Part shown: positions 11,471 through 24,600 of the stretch, piece after piece
Numbering within the stretch: the first letter of the stretch is position 1
How the letters are laid out: each line of letters begins with the position of its first letter
Source of the DNA: Takifugu bimaculatus
Taxonomy: Eukaryota; Chordata; Actinopteri; Tetraodontiformes; Tetraodontidae
Assembly: GCA_004026145.2 (NCBI GenBank)
Contig: CP034985.2
Span: 9,940,424-10,004,423 of the forward strand
Length of the DNA stretch: 64,000 bases
Reading direction: 5' to 3'
Position numbers and translations under genes: made by a program
The notes under the pieces: generated by a model
The model's database searches: none
What the model was told of the DNA's origin: nothing
Seen by the model: only the letters and a program-made list of their open reading frames with translations

Positions 11471-11579
11471 GTGTCTGGGGGAGGGTGTCTCTGCATTAAT
11501 CTCACATGGATGACACCAAAGATGTCTGACATGTTAGCATGTGTGTCATCAGTGCACCCCGGGGTCTGCCTGTAAGGAG

Positions 11580-11584
<5 letters not shown>

Positions 11585-11615
<31 letters not shown>
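11585..11615. repeat. (TG)n microsatellite
   Basis: Perfect TG tract of about 31 bp. Confidence 0.9.
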
Positions 11616-11617
<2 letters not shown>

Positions 11618-13674
11618 GGGGAACAGGCACCATATTCTGTGTGTGAGACGCCTCTAAGAGGATCTCCTTCTAATCCAGACACTGGCCTGGAATCTCAGAA
11701 TAGGGAGCCTTGTTTTCCCTCCTCCGCTGTTCTTTGGACGGGCGCTTTATGCTCAACAACACAGGCGACGCCGCCGCTGACGGGAATCAGCACCAGTAAA
11801 CCGGCTGTGCGCCGCCGCCGGTACCGGAGCTTCTCCTCTCCAACGCATGTTGATGCACCGCAGCATTTTGGGATTCCAATGACCCTGCCAGCTAAACCTG
11901 CTGGTGGATGCCGTTAACGTGCCGCCGTTGTGCAGGAGTGGTTCAACCAGTAATGCGTAAATGCACGCTTGAAAGCGAACCCACACCTTTGGCCCAGCCA
12001 GGATCTAAAGACTTCCTGATGTGTCATCAGTCAAACATTTTGCAGATCATAAAGAGAAGCAAATCCTTAAAAGGAAAGACGAAACCAGGCAGGTATCACT
12101 TAGCTGCTGTTGTATGTTTTTGATGGAGGATGTACGATAAAAACTCCCTAAACCTTGGAACATACAGCGTTTACCAAGTTTTGAATGTAAACAGACTTTA
12201 GCGAAAAGGTTACTGGTCACTTTCTCGTTCATGCTAATAAAAGCCCTCTTTAAACTAAGAAGCAGCTTGTAAAAAACTGGGCAGCTCCTTAATAGCAGCT
12301 GTTTAACGTGCCGCCGGTTATAAACCGTGTTTGCACAACCTGCAGGCGTGGACGGGTCCGACCACACCCAGCTCCAGGCCCAACAGGTGGGCTAACCGAC
12401 TCATAAATAAAGCCGTCTAGTTCAAACACAAGTGTGGATTTCCTGTTTATTTAGGCTGAGAACTGCTGTTTAACCACTGTTTAACCACTTTCCCCCCCTG
12501 CTTCTCTACATTTGAAGGCTCCATTGCCTCATTTATGTGCAGCTCAATCTTTGCCTTTGTCAAGAGAATGTGGCTATATGCTAATCATATGCTGAAATCC
12601 GTATTTGCAATGTTGGAAGTCTTATTTTAGCTGTCGCGTTTGAACATTTGTGACTGTAAAGGGTGCACATTTGTACACAATAATGTGCTATTTTGGAGAA
12701 AAGGACTTCACAAAAAGGTTCCAGTTTGACGTCAGTGATGATCTGCATCGTCGCTGAGCTACTCTGGACGTTAGCAGCAGTTTGAATAAAGTACTGCAGG
12801 TCCGTCCGAGGCTCTGAAGCCATCCTGGCTGGCTGAAGGACAAATATTGCATCCATCCAACTCTCCTCTCTCTATGTGGGCCTGTCCTTCATCTCCCTCT
12901 TCCTCCTCGTCCACCTCGGGACTTAATGAGTGAGAGGAAGAGTTGGGCTGTGGCCCAACGCAATCACGGCTTGATTAATGAGAAGGACCCGACGTGGCCC
13001 CATCTTTCCGTCTCTGTGGTTTTAACCCTTTTTAAAAAGCCAGAGGAAAAGGTTACTGTAAATGTCATAATGAGAGCCCCCCCCCCCGCTGCCCAGCTCT
13101 GACTAACCCACCGCTAAATGTCATTCTCTTAACATTTTGCTCCAGAGCGTTTCCCTGCAAAAAGTTCACATTTTAACATTCCGCAGCGACGCTCTCGCTC
13201 CTCTTTTTCCCCACCTGAAAGTTTTGCTCGCATCTTTTGGTTGAATAAGCTAGTTCATCCCCCCCTCCCCATCTGGTCACATTCAGCTGAGGTTCTTGAA
13301 GCCTCACGTGGCAGCGATGGGACGAGCACCTGCAGCGTCCTCACGCACGAGTCTCCGCTAACGGTGAGAAAACGCCCAGAATCTTTAATGCGGTGTCGAG
13401 AGTTTCACACTCAACGGAGCCCAAAATGAGGAAGAAAGAAACTTTATTTTGAAAGGGACCCAGTAACAACTGTAACGAACGTCCTGTCGCACCTTTGGAA
13501 ACAAAACCAAAGCAGAATTTTTTAATTGGAAGAATGTGAAATTGCAGCTCATCATGAGGGTTTCATAGAATAATGAGCTACCTGTCGCTAACGGCAACAG
13601 GTGAAGCGTGGAGCACGCATTAACGTCCCGATGACGCGGACGCTCAACCACTGATGTTTGCTCAGTAGAGAGCA

Positions 13675-13707
<33 letters not shown>

Positions 13708-13873
13708 TTCCTGAGTGGTACTTTAATACCATACACCACTCCATAACTGTGTGTCTGTGTTCCCAACATGACACCTTGCAGAGGCCCCTGCCCCGTCACA
13801 CACCCACGTTAAAACACACAAATGCAGTCTAAAGTGGCCGCTATTTTTGTCTATAATTGCATCCGCCTGTCAG

Positions 13874-13896
13874 CCCCCCCCCCCCCCCCCCCCCCC
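13874..13896. repeat. C23 homopolymer
   Basis: Uninterrupted run of 23 C. It is the longest of many C/G homopolymers in the window; length may be imprecise in the assembly. Confidence 0.85.
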
Positions 13897-14685
13897 TCCA
13901 CCATAGCATAAATGCCTGGAAAGAGAACCAACGGTGCTAAAATCACACATAGCAGCGTTTCTCCTGCGCTTTTATGCAGCCGCGCTCATTTCTGACACCT
14001 GCGTCCGACTGTGCACGTCAGGCTCTCACACTCGCTGCTCTGTGACCCGCGTGGGGTTTCTAATCTCACCTTCCACCATCACACCAGCAAAATCAGAGGA
14101 GAAAAATGTTCGCATGCACGTGGTCACGGCTTTTGTTTCTAATAACACGGACTCATCCTTTATTCTTCAGCTTTTTTGGCGGATCTCTAAATGTTTTCTT
14201 TTGCTAATTTAATGGTCTGCCTGTGAAGAATAATTGAGAATCACTTCCCGCTGACAGGGACGTGCTAAGCCCCGTGTTGAGTGAGCTAATCCCAGCAAGA
14301 CATTTAAACTCCTGCTTTATTCTAAAATGCTAAACAGAACCAAGATCATTGTGGACCTTTGTGCACTCTTTGTGAGGGTGGAAAAGGCAGCTCATCTGTC
14401 ATTGTTTATCACACAGGTAGGTGTGTGTGTGTGTGTGTGTGTGTGCGTGCGTGTGTGTATTCAACATGGGAGCAACATGATTGGCTGCGCCTGCACTCCA
14501 GAAACAACCTTCAGGTGAGCTGGAGCAACACGTTAATTCTGCCCTAATGAGAGCTGGAGGACACAATAAGGACCAATCCTCACATCCAGCTACATGAGCA
14601 CATCTGTCTGTTGGAACTGTGCTGGTGTGCAGCATCACAGCTGCTTTAAAACCACATCCAGTAGATCTCCACATAGATAACTTAT

Positions 14686-14747
14686 AGCTGGATATATATA
14701 AGTCATATATATAAGTTATATATATATAACTTATAGTATATCCAGCT
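14686..14747. repeat. AT-rich imperfect palindrome
   Basis: The left arm AGCTGGATATATATAAGT (14686-14703) is the imperfect reverse complement of the right arm ACTTATAGTATATCCAGCT (14729-14747). The 25-bp centre is itself TATA-rich and partly self-complementary. It could extrude as a hairpin or cruciform. It carries no gene and may be a small foldback repeat or mutated microsatellite. Confidence 0.65.
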
Positions 14748-17700
14748 GCTCAACATGCACAACCACAGTTAATGAGAGTGCAGTCCTGCAGCACTCCTGC
14801 AATCTGCATTCTGATGGAGCCAAATCCTCCACATTTTAGGGATTATTATTGAAAAGTTGATGACCAAATTGACCTTATTAAATATCATTATCAATGTCAT
14901 TTAGTCTAATCAGTGTTGAGAACGTTGCCGTGACTCCTCCGGTGCAAATCTGGTGGCGACTGCAGGAACATACGAGCAGGATCATGTGAATTGTCTTTCA
15001 TTCCACCGCCTTCATCTGCATCCAGCTCTCACCAAAGGCTCCAAAGATGTTAGAGTCCATCCCGCCAGTGGCGCCGCTCTGATGAGACATTCCCAGACGC
15101 TCCACGAGGGTTCCAGCAGCGATTTAAAACATCAACGTAAAGAGCCGGAAACTAACGATGAAAACTAAAAACCATCAAATGTCGATGCAGCTTCTTAAAA
15201 GTTAATGGAACGCCACGGCCACAATTCTGGCCAATTCTCCCGACGCAGACCCGGCTCACATCGGGAGTAAACACATAAAAAGGGAATCAGGATGAATTTG
15301 GGGGGAACAAACGCACCCTCTCCTGTCGCGGCACCTTAAAACGTCGATTCAGGTAATGGCGAATTGATTTTCAGTTTCACTGTAAAGGAAGCAATTCAGG
15401 GGCCCCGAAACGACTGTACGCAACCGGTGGTGATACAGCCGGTGTGTGTGTGTGTGTGTGTGTGCTCCAAGTGTGTTGTGTGCATGAGCCCAGTCATAAA
15501 TGAGTGTATATGAAAGGCAGAGGGATGGGAAAAAAGCCTAATCTGCCAGTAATGGAACACGAAACCAAGCAGAAAATTGCAAAAAGAAATGACTCGGAGG
15601 GAGGGAGGCAGCTCTGATGGAACAAGGGCCTTCATGTGTGTCCTGATAAAGGCATTCCGAAGGCCCGATGCCCTCTGGAATCACCATATTCGAAGCATTT
15701 ACAGGGAACAAAGCGCCGGCACACGTGGAGAGCGCGTGTTGATTTAGCCCGGCGTGTGTCGGACCGCCGCAGTCCCACCCCACCGCCGTTAAACACCCCG
15801 CGCTTCATCCGGAAACTGACAGCAGACAAAGGATTAAAACTGTTTTCCCGTCGGCCGCAGTCGGCGACACGATGGCGCCAGCGCGGGCTTTGATGGCGTC
15901 GCCGTGTCGGGGCAGCGTCGTCAGGTCAGAACCGGCGCCAGCCTGCAGCTGGTTAATGAGGTTCAATCAATCCATCGGAAACGGGGGATTTTTCAGAAGA
16001 GGTCGGGAGTAATTTCTTGTTATCCGAACTGTTTGTCAACAGGCTGACTCATAAATGAGGCACTAGGATGAATAATCAGAAAGAAATATCAGACACATTT
16101 TGTTTTTGACGTCACGACCAGTTCGGAATTCTGTCGGCGCCACTGGTGAAACCATCTCTGCAGATATCAGGAATATTCACCCATGAGGAGTTCCCGATTG
16201 CGCCCAAAATGACTCCTTTGGTTCCCGTTCACCAAAGCAATCATAAACCAAGTAAAATACAAGTGAAAATGAGTTTCCATCACAGCAGGAGCTGAGCTGC
16301 TGTCAGACGTCAGTCAGGAATCAGACGCCTCACAGATGTGACCTGACAAAATCGGCAACTTCAGCTCCGAGCTGATGAACTCTGGGACGAGCAGGGAGCA
16401 GCAGAAACACTTCCTTTCCATTTGCTCCATGACTGTGATGATTGATGAGTCACGTCCTGTCAGATTGGTTTCCTGATTGGAACCTTTACTGTCTGGCTCA
16501 CTTTAAGCTTGAAAGCGAGAGAGCGCCACCTGTAGTTACGTCTGTCCAAAGGTTAAACACGGGGGCTACATTTGTAGGTTGGCTCCATTAGTTTTGGGGT
16601 GTGATGCTATTACCTTGCTCTCCATGTGGTCTCCCTGCTCCTTTAACCCCCGCGCCGTCTCCGTCTGTCTGCCCAGTGTCGTGAGGGCTGATGGGGGCAG
16701 CTGCGATTGATTCGGGGGGGGGTTATGATTTGACAAACCTATATTTAACATCGAGGATTGCCCTTGACCACAGCAGTGGGTTTGCTAAATGACCCTGTGC
16801 GAGCGTGCACGTGTGCGTGTGCGCGACCTACTGCAGGCTTAATAAAGGTTAAAAAACAAACAGGGAAAAAAAGAAAAGGATTGTTTGCAACCATCTGGCA
16901 GTGGCGGCTTCTTTACAGCAGCGTACAGCTCACACTGTCCCAGTGGGCCCCCGCTCTGCCAGCCGGCCCAGCGTGCACGTGTGTGTGTGCGCGCCGCGCG
17001 TGTGTGTGTGTGTGTGGTCGAGCGTGGATAAAAACTTCATTTTGTTGCCAGAGACAGAAAGGGAGAAGGGTGGAGAGAAAACAGAGGTGAGGGAGTAAAA
17101 TATTGATGAGAAAATGAGAAAGGCGCAAAAATAGAGCAGCGCACGTCGACGTGCACGTGACAGTGACAGGGAATCAGCGCGTCGTGCACGCTCGCTGCTC
17201 ACCTATGATTCAGCACAAAAATACCGTACAATCCCCAGGAATGCCTTCAATCCTGTTACAGTCGGGCACTTTTCAGACAGCCAGATTCTGAACGTGAACA
17301 GGAGGAAACCTGGAGCAGGACCAAGCCCATAATGGGGGGGGGAGCAGGCCCATAATGGGGGGGGGCTCCTCCTGATGGGTGTGGCAAAAACTGTGGATCA
17401 ACCACACAATCAGGTGACCTTTAAACACACTTTTAACGGCATTTAGAGTACAATTTAAGATGAAGTCAAAAAGACAAAAAAGTACCTCTCCATTAGATCC
17501 GGCTGTTCAATAATGGATCCGTTTGGTGGAAGAGCGGCCGGGCCGATAAGATTCTCCCTGGAGTTGTCGTCGGGGGGATCGTCGGGAAGCAATTACGAGA
17601 AACGGCGAGCATAGAGAGAAAGGCTGCGGCGCAAAGGCACGTTCCCCCTCCTCTTCTCTCTCCCAGCACCGATACGGGAGTCTGACCTTTCCATGTAATA

Positions 17701-19374
17701 CCTGAAACTATTCATTTAACTCTTCTATTGTGCAGGAAAACAAACGTTAGCCCAGATGTGCCACACGGATCACAGGAGCAGCTCCGGAGACGGAAACTCG
17801 GCTGACGGTTCAATAATTATGTTCGCAAAATAACAGTCAGCTCGGGGGGGCTGTGGCAATTAGCTGCTATTATTTCATTTACAAAGGAGCGTCTTGTCGC
17901 TCCGACCCAGACCTGATGTTCGCTGTTCTGATGAGATAAGATATTCACACACCTACGGTTGGCAGGTAACACGAATTTCAAAATCAAATATTAGACTGCT
18001 GTTTATTAAACAGAGCCTTCATCTTCTGTTATATAATTTCACCTGTAACAAAGCCGATTCGGCCAGTCGGGATCTTTGGGGAAAGCTGTTTAAAATGGCT
18101 GAAATATGCGGAACTCGGACACAAACAGGTCTCTGTCCTCCGACCTGATGCCTCCTTCACTAACCACATGACTAAAAATGGAATTAGGTGCTGGTATAAC
18201 TGTGTTACAACACTGTTATTACAAAATCAAGTGTCATAACTGACCTGAGGACAATTAGCTGCTACTAAACAGGAAGTTGTCGAAATAGGAAACAAACTGA
18301 TGGACGCCATTTAGGAGGTTCGAGTCGAGGCTTGTTGAGCGCCGCTGTGATGGGTCCTGGGAGAAGAGCGGTTACCGTAGCAACCCCGTATCCCTTGGTT
18401 TCCGCGTCCCCGCGAGCCAACGCTGGGAATGAAGAGAAGGTGAGGGCAGGTGTGATGGAACACAGGTCAGCGGACTGAGAGTGTGCTTGTATCAATAATG
18501 CAACGTGGTGGGAGTCTGGAGGCTGCGAGTCCTCCGATCATCTGCAGCCATGAGGAACAGGAACCTGGAATTTCGCATGTGCCCACTGGAAGCCTGGAGT
18601 CCAGCGTGGACTCCTTCCGCCGCCATAAATCAGACCCTTCACAGCCTCTCCACCTGGAAAACAACTGATAGGGAAAGAAAAAAGGGCCCCGTAGAGCAAT
18701 TCAACAAAAGATCAGGTCTAATGAAACAAGAGGCGGAGAAAAATAGCACAGAGGGGGGGTAAAGAGCAACAAGAGGGCCTTGATATCATGCCAAAGTGCA
18801 CCGGGTGCATGTAGGCTTTTAAGACTCATTTATATTTATCCCCTATTCAGCCGAGTTGGTTGTTATTCTGCCATTTCCTGCTCAAAATATCAACCATGTG
18901 TTGAATCCTTGACAACCACAGTAACCAGGAGCAATAACACAAGCATGTTCCTGTCTGATGCTCCAGAAATCCTCCAGCCTCGACGTCCATTAAAGCTCCA
19001 ACAGCGCTAACACCCTCCTGTGAACCACCCTCATGCTAGCATGCATTATATTTATTCTGCGCTCTCCTGACACGGCGACTTCACAGGCTTTCTGGGGAGA
19101 GAAGCTAAAAGTGTAATTAAATCTAGACAGATGCTATGAGAGCAAACGCCCACTAAATGGTGGCCTTGTCTTCCCCCGCCTGGCGAACCGTCAACCTATC
19201 ACCTCTATTTGTATATAATAGGATGTTGGAGGCAATGACAACATAATGATAAGTAATCAGGCGCAGGTGGAAGCTCAGAAGTGAGAAATGTCGGCGGCAC
19301 CAGTGAGGCAGCAGCAATCGATTAAAGCCTGCTCGACGCCGAGGACTCCGGGGAACTTTTCTCAACAGGAAATG

Positions 19375-20456
19375 CAGCAGCAGCAGCTACAGCAGCAGCA
19401 GCTACAGCAGCAGCTACAGCAGCAGCAGCAGCAGCAGCTGCAGCTACAGCAGCAGCAGCAGCTACAACAGCAGCAGCAGCTACAGCAGCAGCAGCTACAG
19501 CAGCAGCAGCAGCTACAACAGCAGCAGTAGCAGCTACAGCAGCAGCAGCTACAGCAGCAGCAGCTACAGCAGCAGCAGCAGCTACAACAGCAGCAGTAGC
19601 AGCTACAGCAGCAGCAGCTACAGCAGCTACAGCAGCAGCAGCAGCTACAACAGCAGCAGCTACAACAGCAGCAGCTACAACAGCAGCAGCAGCAGCTACA
19701 GCAGCAGCAGCTACAGCAGCAGCAGCAGCTACAACAGCAGCAGCAGCAGCTACAGCAGCAGCAGCAGCTACAACAGCAGCAGCAGCAGTAGCAGCTACAG
19801 CAGCAGCAGCTACAACAGCAGCAGCTACAACAGCAGCAGCAGCAGCTACAGCAGCAGCAGCTACAGCAGCAGCAGCAGCTACAACAGCAGCAGCAGCAGC
19901 TACAGCAGCAGCAGCTACAGCAGCAGCAGCTACAGCAGCAGCAGCAGCTACAGCAGCAGCAGCTACAGCAGCAGCAGCAGCAGCAGCAGCTACAGCAGCA
20001 GCAGCTACAGCAGCAGCAGCAGCTACAACAGCAGCAGCTACAACAGCAGCAGCTACAGCAGCAGCAGCTACAGCAGCAGCAGCTACAGCAGCAGCAGCTA
20101 CAGCAGCAGCAGCAGCTACAGCAGCAGCAGCTACAGCAGCAGCAGCAGCTACAGCAGCAGCAGCTACAGCAGCAGCAGCTACAGCAGCAGCAGCTACAAC
20201 AGCAGCAGCAGCAGCAGCAGCTACAGCAGCAGCAGCAGCAGCAGCTACAGCAGCAGCAGCAGCTACAGCAGCAGCAGCAGCAGCTACAGCAGCAGCTACA
20301 GCAGCAGCAGCTACAACAGCAGCAGCTACAGCAGCAGCAGCTACAGCAGCAGCAGCAGCAGCTACAGCAGCAGCAGCTACAGCAGCAGCAGCTACAACAG
20401 CAGCAGCAGCTACAGCAGCAGCAGCTACAACAGCAGCAGCTACAGCAGCAGCAGCT

Positions 20457-20532
<76 letters not shown>
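19375..20532. repeat. 1.16-kb CAG/CTA trinucleotide array
   Basis: About 386 consecutive triplets in one unbroken register on +: mostly CAG, interrupted every three to eight triplets by CTA (often CTACAG or CTACAA) and rarely by CAA, CTG or TAG. The last block (20458-20529) is 24 uninterrupted CAG. Because register never slips, the opposite strand shows long poly-Ala/Val and poly-Cys/Ser frames, while the poly-Gln/Leu frame on + is broken by TAG triplets. There is no promoter, splice context or non-repetitive coding sequence at either edge, so I treat it as non-coding satellite DNA. Confidence 0.95.
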
Positions 20533-20533
<1 letters not shown>

Positions 20534-21545
20534 CAGGCAACCAAGAGCCACTTGAGGGTTTGGCAGGTCTGTGAGCTGCTATGTTGGGAGAAGCACCATC
20601 ACAAGAGTCTTATGTGACAGCATGCGCGCGTCTTCTGAAAGGAATCCAAAATAAGGCCCGGATTGTTGTTATGAACGTTTACATCGTCCAAAGAAAACGA
20701 TTTTCTGCTTCAGCAGCTGGAGGTATGCACCGGATGTAACCGCGGGCAACCAAAATACACAACAAGATGCAATTTGTGTTATTGTAATTACAGACCCCTT
20801 TTTTCCTGACGCTGTCACTGTAGCTGCTGCACTTTAATGTGCTGATCAGCATTTTCTCACCCTCTGAAGACGCTTCGAGAGCCGATCAGGAGGATTTTAA
20901 CTCTGCTTCTAAAGAAACGCTCGTGAGCGGAACGAACGGACCAGTCATGGTCCGACACAAGAGTGAGGCCTCAGGGTCAATTATTCACATATGTCAATAA
21001 TCAGCCGTAAACCTATTTTTAATTGTGTTTGTCCGCGGTATTAATCACGCTCCAGATTCCAGGCACGCTGCCGGATGAGCGGCGGCGAGGGAAAAGGCCT
21101 TTGGGAAGAGACACGCTGCACAGATGATGGAGGATAACGACTAATGCAGAAGAAAAGGGGAAATACTGAGACAGAATTTTAATCTGCATTATTACACTTT
21201 TCTAATCAGCCAGTTTACTCTGCGTTGCAGCTGCTCGCTAATGAGTCACATTTTGATTAATATCAAATTCAAAACAAACTCTTGTGTGCTAGACTGTAAA
21301 AACATAGGATTTATTTTACTCTTTTTCACACAAAACCTCCCTTTGTGGCAGATTTCCTTGAATGACAATCATACAAAGTCCCCTTGTAGAAGTAAAACCT
21401 TTAAAAATTCAGATAAAGACCAAGAGCATAATTCTGTTCTACCTTTCAACAGGAAGAAACCTTGAGTAGAGCCCAGAGTGCTTAAATGGAAAGCAAAAAT
21501 ACTTCAGGTACACTAAAAATGAGGTGAAAGTTTCCAGTGGCACTC

Positions 21546-21644
<99 letters not shown>

Positions 21645-24600
21645 ATGAAAGTCCTTCCTGTTTAACATACTTGATTTTTGCATATTTAGCTTCAACGGTT
21701 TTTAAAATGGCTTGTTGTTACTATAGCGACACAATGACGGCTGTCAATCAAACAGCTCAAGAGGATTAATGGAGTTGCTGCAGAATGACGTCAGAAAATC
21801 TGATCGGATGGTGTTATTGATTATTGGAGCGTTAAAAGGGGCTCCGGCAGTGAAAAATGTATTCTGTCAGGAGAGCGAATTAACCAGTGCAGGCGCTGGA
21901 CGCCACTTCATTAATCACTGGAGGGCTGAATTAATCTGGCCCAGCTCAATGAGACCTGAAACTTTATCGACACCTCAGTTGCCTTTGAAAAAAAAAAAGC
22001 CGCGGTCGATCTGGTTTCACAGCAGCGTTGAATCGGATTGGCGAGAGCAAAGCTTCCCGTGTCGCTCCAGTCGGGGGTCCTAACTCGGCGACGCCGCTGC
22101 TGATTGTTGCGGAATGCTGCAGCGTCCACGGCCCTCACGGAAGCATCATCGATGTCGCCACAACGGAAGAACTCCTGATCTCATCAGGGTTTCAGATCTT
22201 CCAAGACTGCAGGGAACCGTTCCCATCTGCTGGCTGAGGAGCACGAAGGACGCCCGGCAGGGGCTGAGCAGCAGGGAGGGGGGCGACTGTAGTGCAGCTA
22301 ACCCAACAACAACAACAACAACAACAGGATGTGGATGTGTCCCCTGCTAATGGAGCCTCTCAAGGCAGAAACCCTCAAAAAGGTGCATGTCGACATCACT
22401 TTGCGTCCCGTCTAGTGAGTAATGGTTGCGTGGTGACAGGCGGTCGCGCTGACCCAGAGTCCGGACGACTCACCTGGAGGACTGAGTCCAGGAATAACGG
22501 CGGCGCAGCCGTAAACGTGCACAGCAACGTTCCCATGTGCCCACGCAGCCGCGGCTTTGTTTCCATTCATCGGCCTTTTTGCTCTTCTTCTGTGGTGCTC
22601 ACTGTCCTCGTGTCACACAAGCTCTTCTTCTCTTGTTCCCCCTCCCGTGTGACCCCCACCAATCACTCGCTGACATCCGTTAACGGCGTGACACATTAAG
22701 GGGTGGGGGGTGGGGGGCGGGGGGGTGTCACACTGCCTGAATCACTCTTCACCGGGGTTTTACCTCGTCACCCGCTTATCCGCTGACCAGACATCAACCT
22801 CTCAGCCGGGGATGAGGGAGGCGGTTTCCATGGTTACGGTTATCCGCCCCATCCATCACGGGAGCCTGTGGGACACCTGTGCGGAGAGCCTGAGCTGGGG
22901 ATGAGGAGGGGTTTCCTGTGTGTGGGGGGGGGTAATAGGCAGATGTCTCTTGGGGAGGAGAACAGAGGACAGAGAAGAAGAAGAGTAACAGCTGATCCTC
23001 TGGATCCTCCCCGTGTTTTAACTGTTTACCCCCTAAGCATCTCCTCATCGCCATCCTCAGAGCCCGTTAGCGACACTCTGAACAAAACACTGCCCCCCCC
23101 CCCAGCCAATCGCCATGGTAACTGATTGCCTCTTGCGCCACTGGCTTGACTTTTCCCGGGAAGCTTTGATTTGCCCGTCAGCGTGTTGGATGGAGCAGAA
23201 CCGATCCGAACCTCCTCTCGTGACAGCTGGAGGGAAACTTCACGTGTGATGTGAAAGCGTGTCGGTCTGAGGGTGACGTCACCCGTCTGGTCCCATCTCG
23301 CTCCAGAAATGGCCGCACTCAGACGTTTGCTGGCCAATCTGCGCCAGCTAAAAGGGGGCGGGGCTTGCCGGCCCGGCGACGCGCTGCACCAAACCTTTGC
23401 TGCCCTCCGATCCAAGCGTGGCCCAAACTTCTACGCGTCCTCCAACAACAGGCTACGGCTGGAAACCGTCTCCAGGAGGGCCGTGACGTCTGTCGCCTCC
23501 ACCTTTAATTCGCTCCAGCGCAACAGGAATGTCAGAAGAGAATTCCCGACTCTCTCCTCCGATCACAGAGAAGCTCATCCTTCATCATTATTATTCACAC
23601 GCTGCTGCACGTGCAGAGAATCATCCATAGAATCAAAAAGCACATATTAATCTATTATTAACTATTCAGTCAGGCTGTCCACCAGTGGGGGGGTGAGAGA
23701 GGCGCATCTCCGATGCAAATCGAGCCATTTCGTCAGTGCCCTCAAATCAGATGTCATTCTTGGCTCTCAGTTGTGCCGCGATCGGCCTCATTCTGCCACG
23801 TTTCAACATCAGAGAAGGACCTTGAACTGCTGGCAAAATGTTTCACGTTGTTTGAGAACTTGAAGAATTCAAAAGAACTCAAGAGGGACGTGGTGACACC
23901 ACGACGCGAGCGCGCCGCAGCGCCTTTGAGCTATCACAGAAGCGTTCCATATGGATCCTTCCCACAGGGAAATGGTTTTTAGAGGCTTATAATTAAACTT
24001 ATTTGTCCACTTTGTCTCTTTAGCAGCAGTTAGCTGGTGGGGGGGGATCAAAATTAGCCAAGTGATTGACAACATTTCCGCAACGTTTGAGTTGTTGCTG
24101 TTAGCGGCCGCTGGAAATGAGACGAACATCTGCTGGCCACAACCAGACTTTCCTCTCTACTCAAGCCAAAAAAAAATCATCCAGCTAGTTTTGAGAAAAA
24201 CGGCGTAAAAACCACACTAACAAAACTTTTGAGCTACATGTCACAATCATCTGTTGATTTCCTCTGGCCTAGTTCGCCCATTTAGCTTCAGCACATTAGC
24301 CTGTGCGGTCAAAGAAAATTAGATTGCGTCCTCAAATTTGGCTACCGCCGATCGTGGAAACAACATAACGAAGACGGAACGTTCCTGCGAGGCTGCGGTT
24401 AGCCCTGTCGCTTCGTATCTGGACAAGATGGCTTCATTTTTATGAAACACACGCAGCTGAGCTCTGAACTCTATTTTTAGCCTCAAATACCCCGGCACCA
24501 AACTGATCACCATTAATTCTGGGAGAAGCCGAGGTCGAGATTTAAAACAATTACTGGAATATTTATGCGTTCATGTATGGCCTCCGTTGCAAATGGAAGG

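Larger units (their letters stand above)
9891..19374. other. Intergenic region between convergent genes, first part
   Basis: About 9.5 kb without supportable coding sequence. It holds many TG/CA tracts (around 10517-10542, 10665-10699, 11014-11089, 11585-11615, 13685-13705, 14420-14444, 15443-15464), a C23 run at 13874-13896, an AT-rich imperfect palindrome at 14686-14747, alternating purine-pyrimidine stretches (11420-11470, 16800-16826, 16971-17016) and a duplicated CCCATAATGGGG motif near 17327-17361. Open frames over these repeats are simple-sequence artefacts. Confidence 0.5.

Noticed and set aside
18300..18335. TTCGAGTC motif resembling a tRNA B box
   Set aside because: No matching A box or cloverleaf stems can be built around it.
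19322..20551. Long poly-Ala/Val and poly-Cys/Ser proteins
   Set aside because: Shadow frames of a trinucleotide array that stays in register; no unique coding flanks.
23273..23650. 125-codon + frame in a GC-rich stretch
   Set aside because: No recognisable domain or similarity; overlaps several unrelated frames, as expected in GC-rich DNA.
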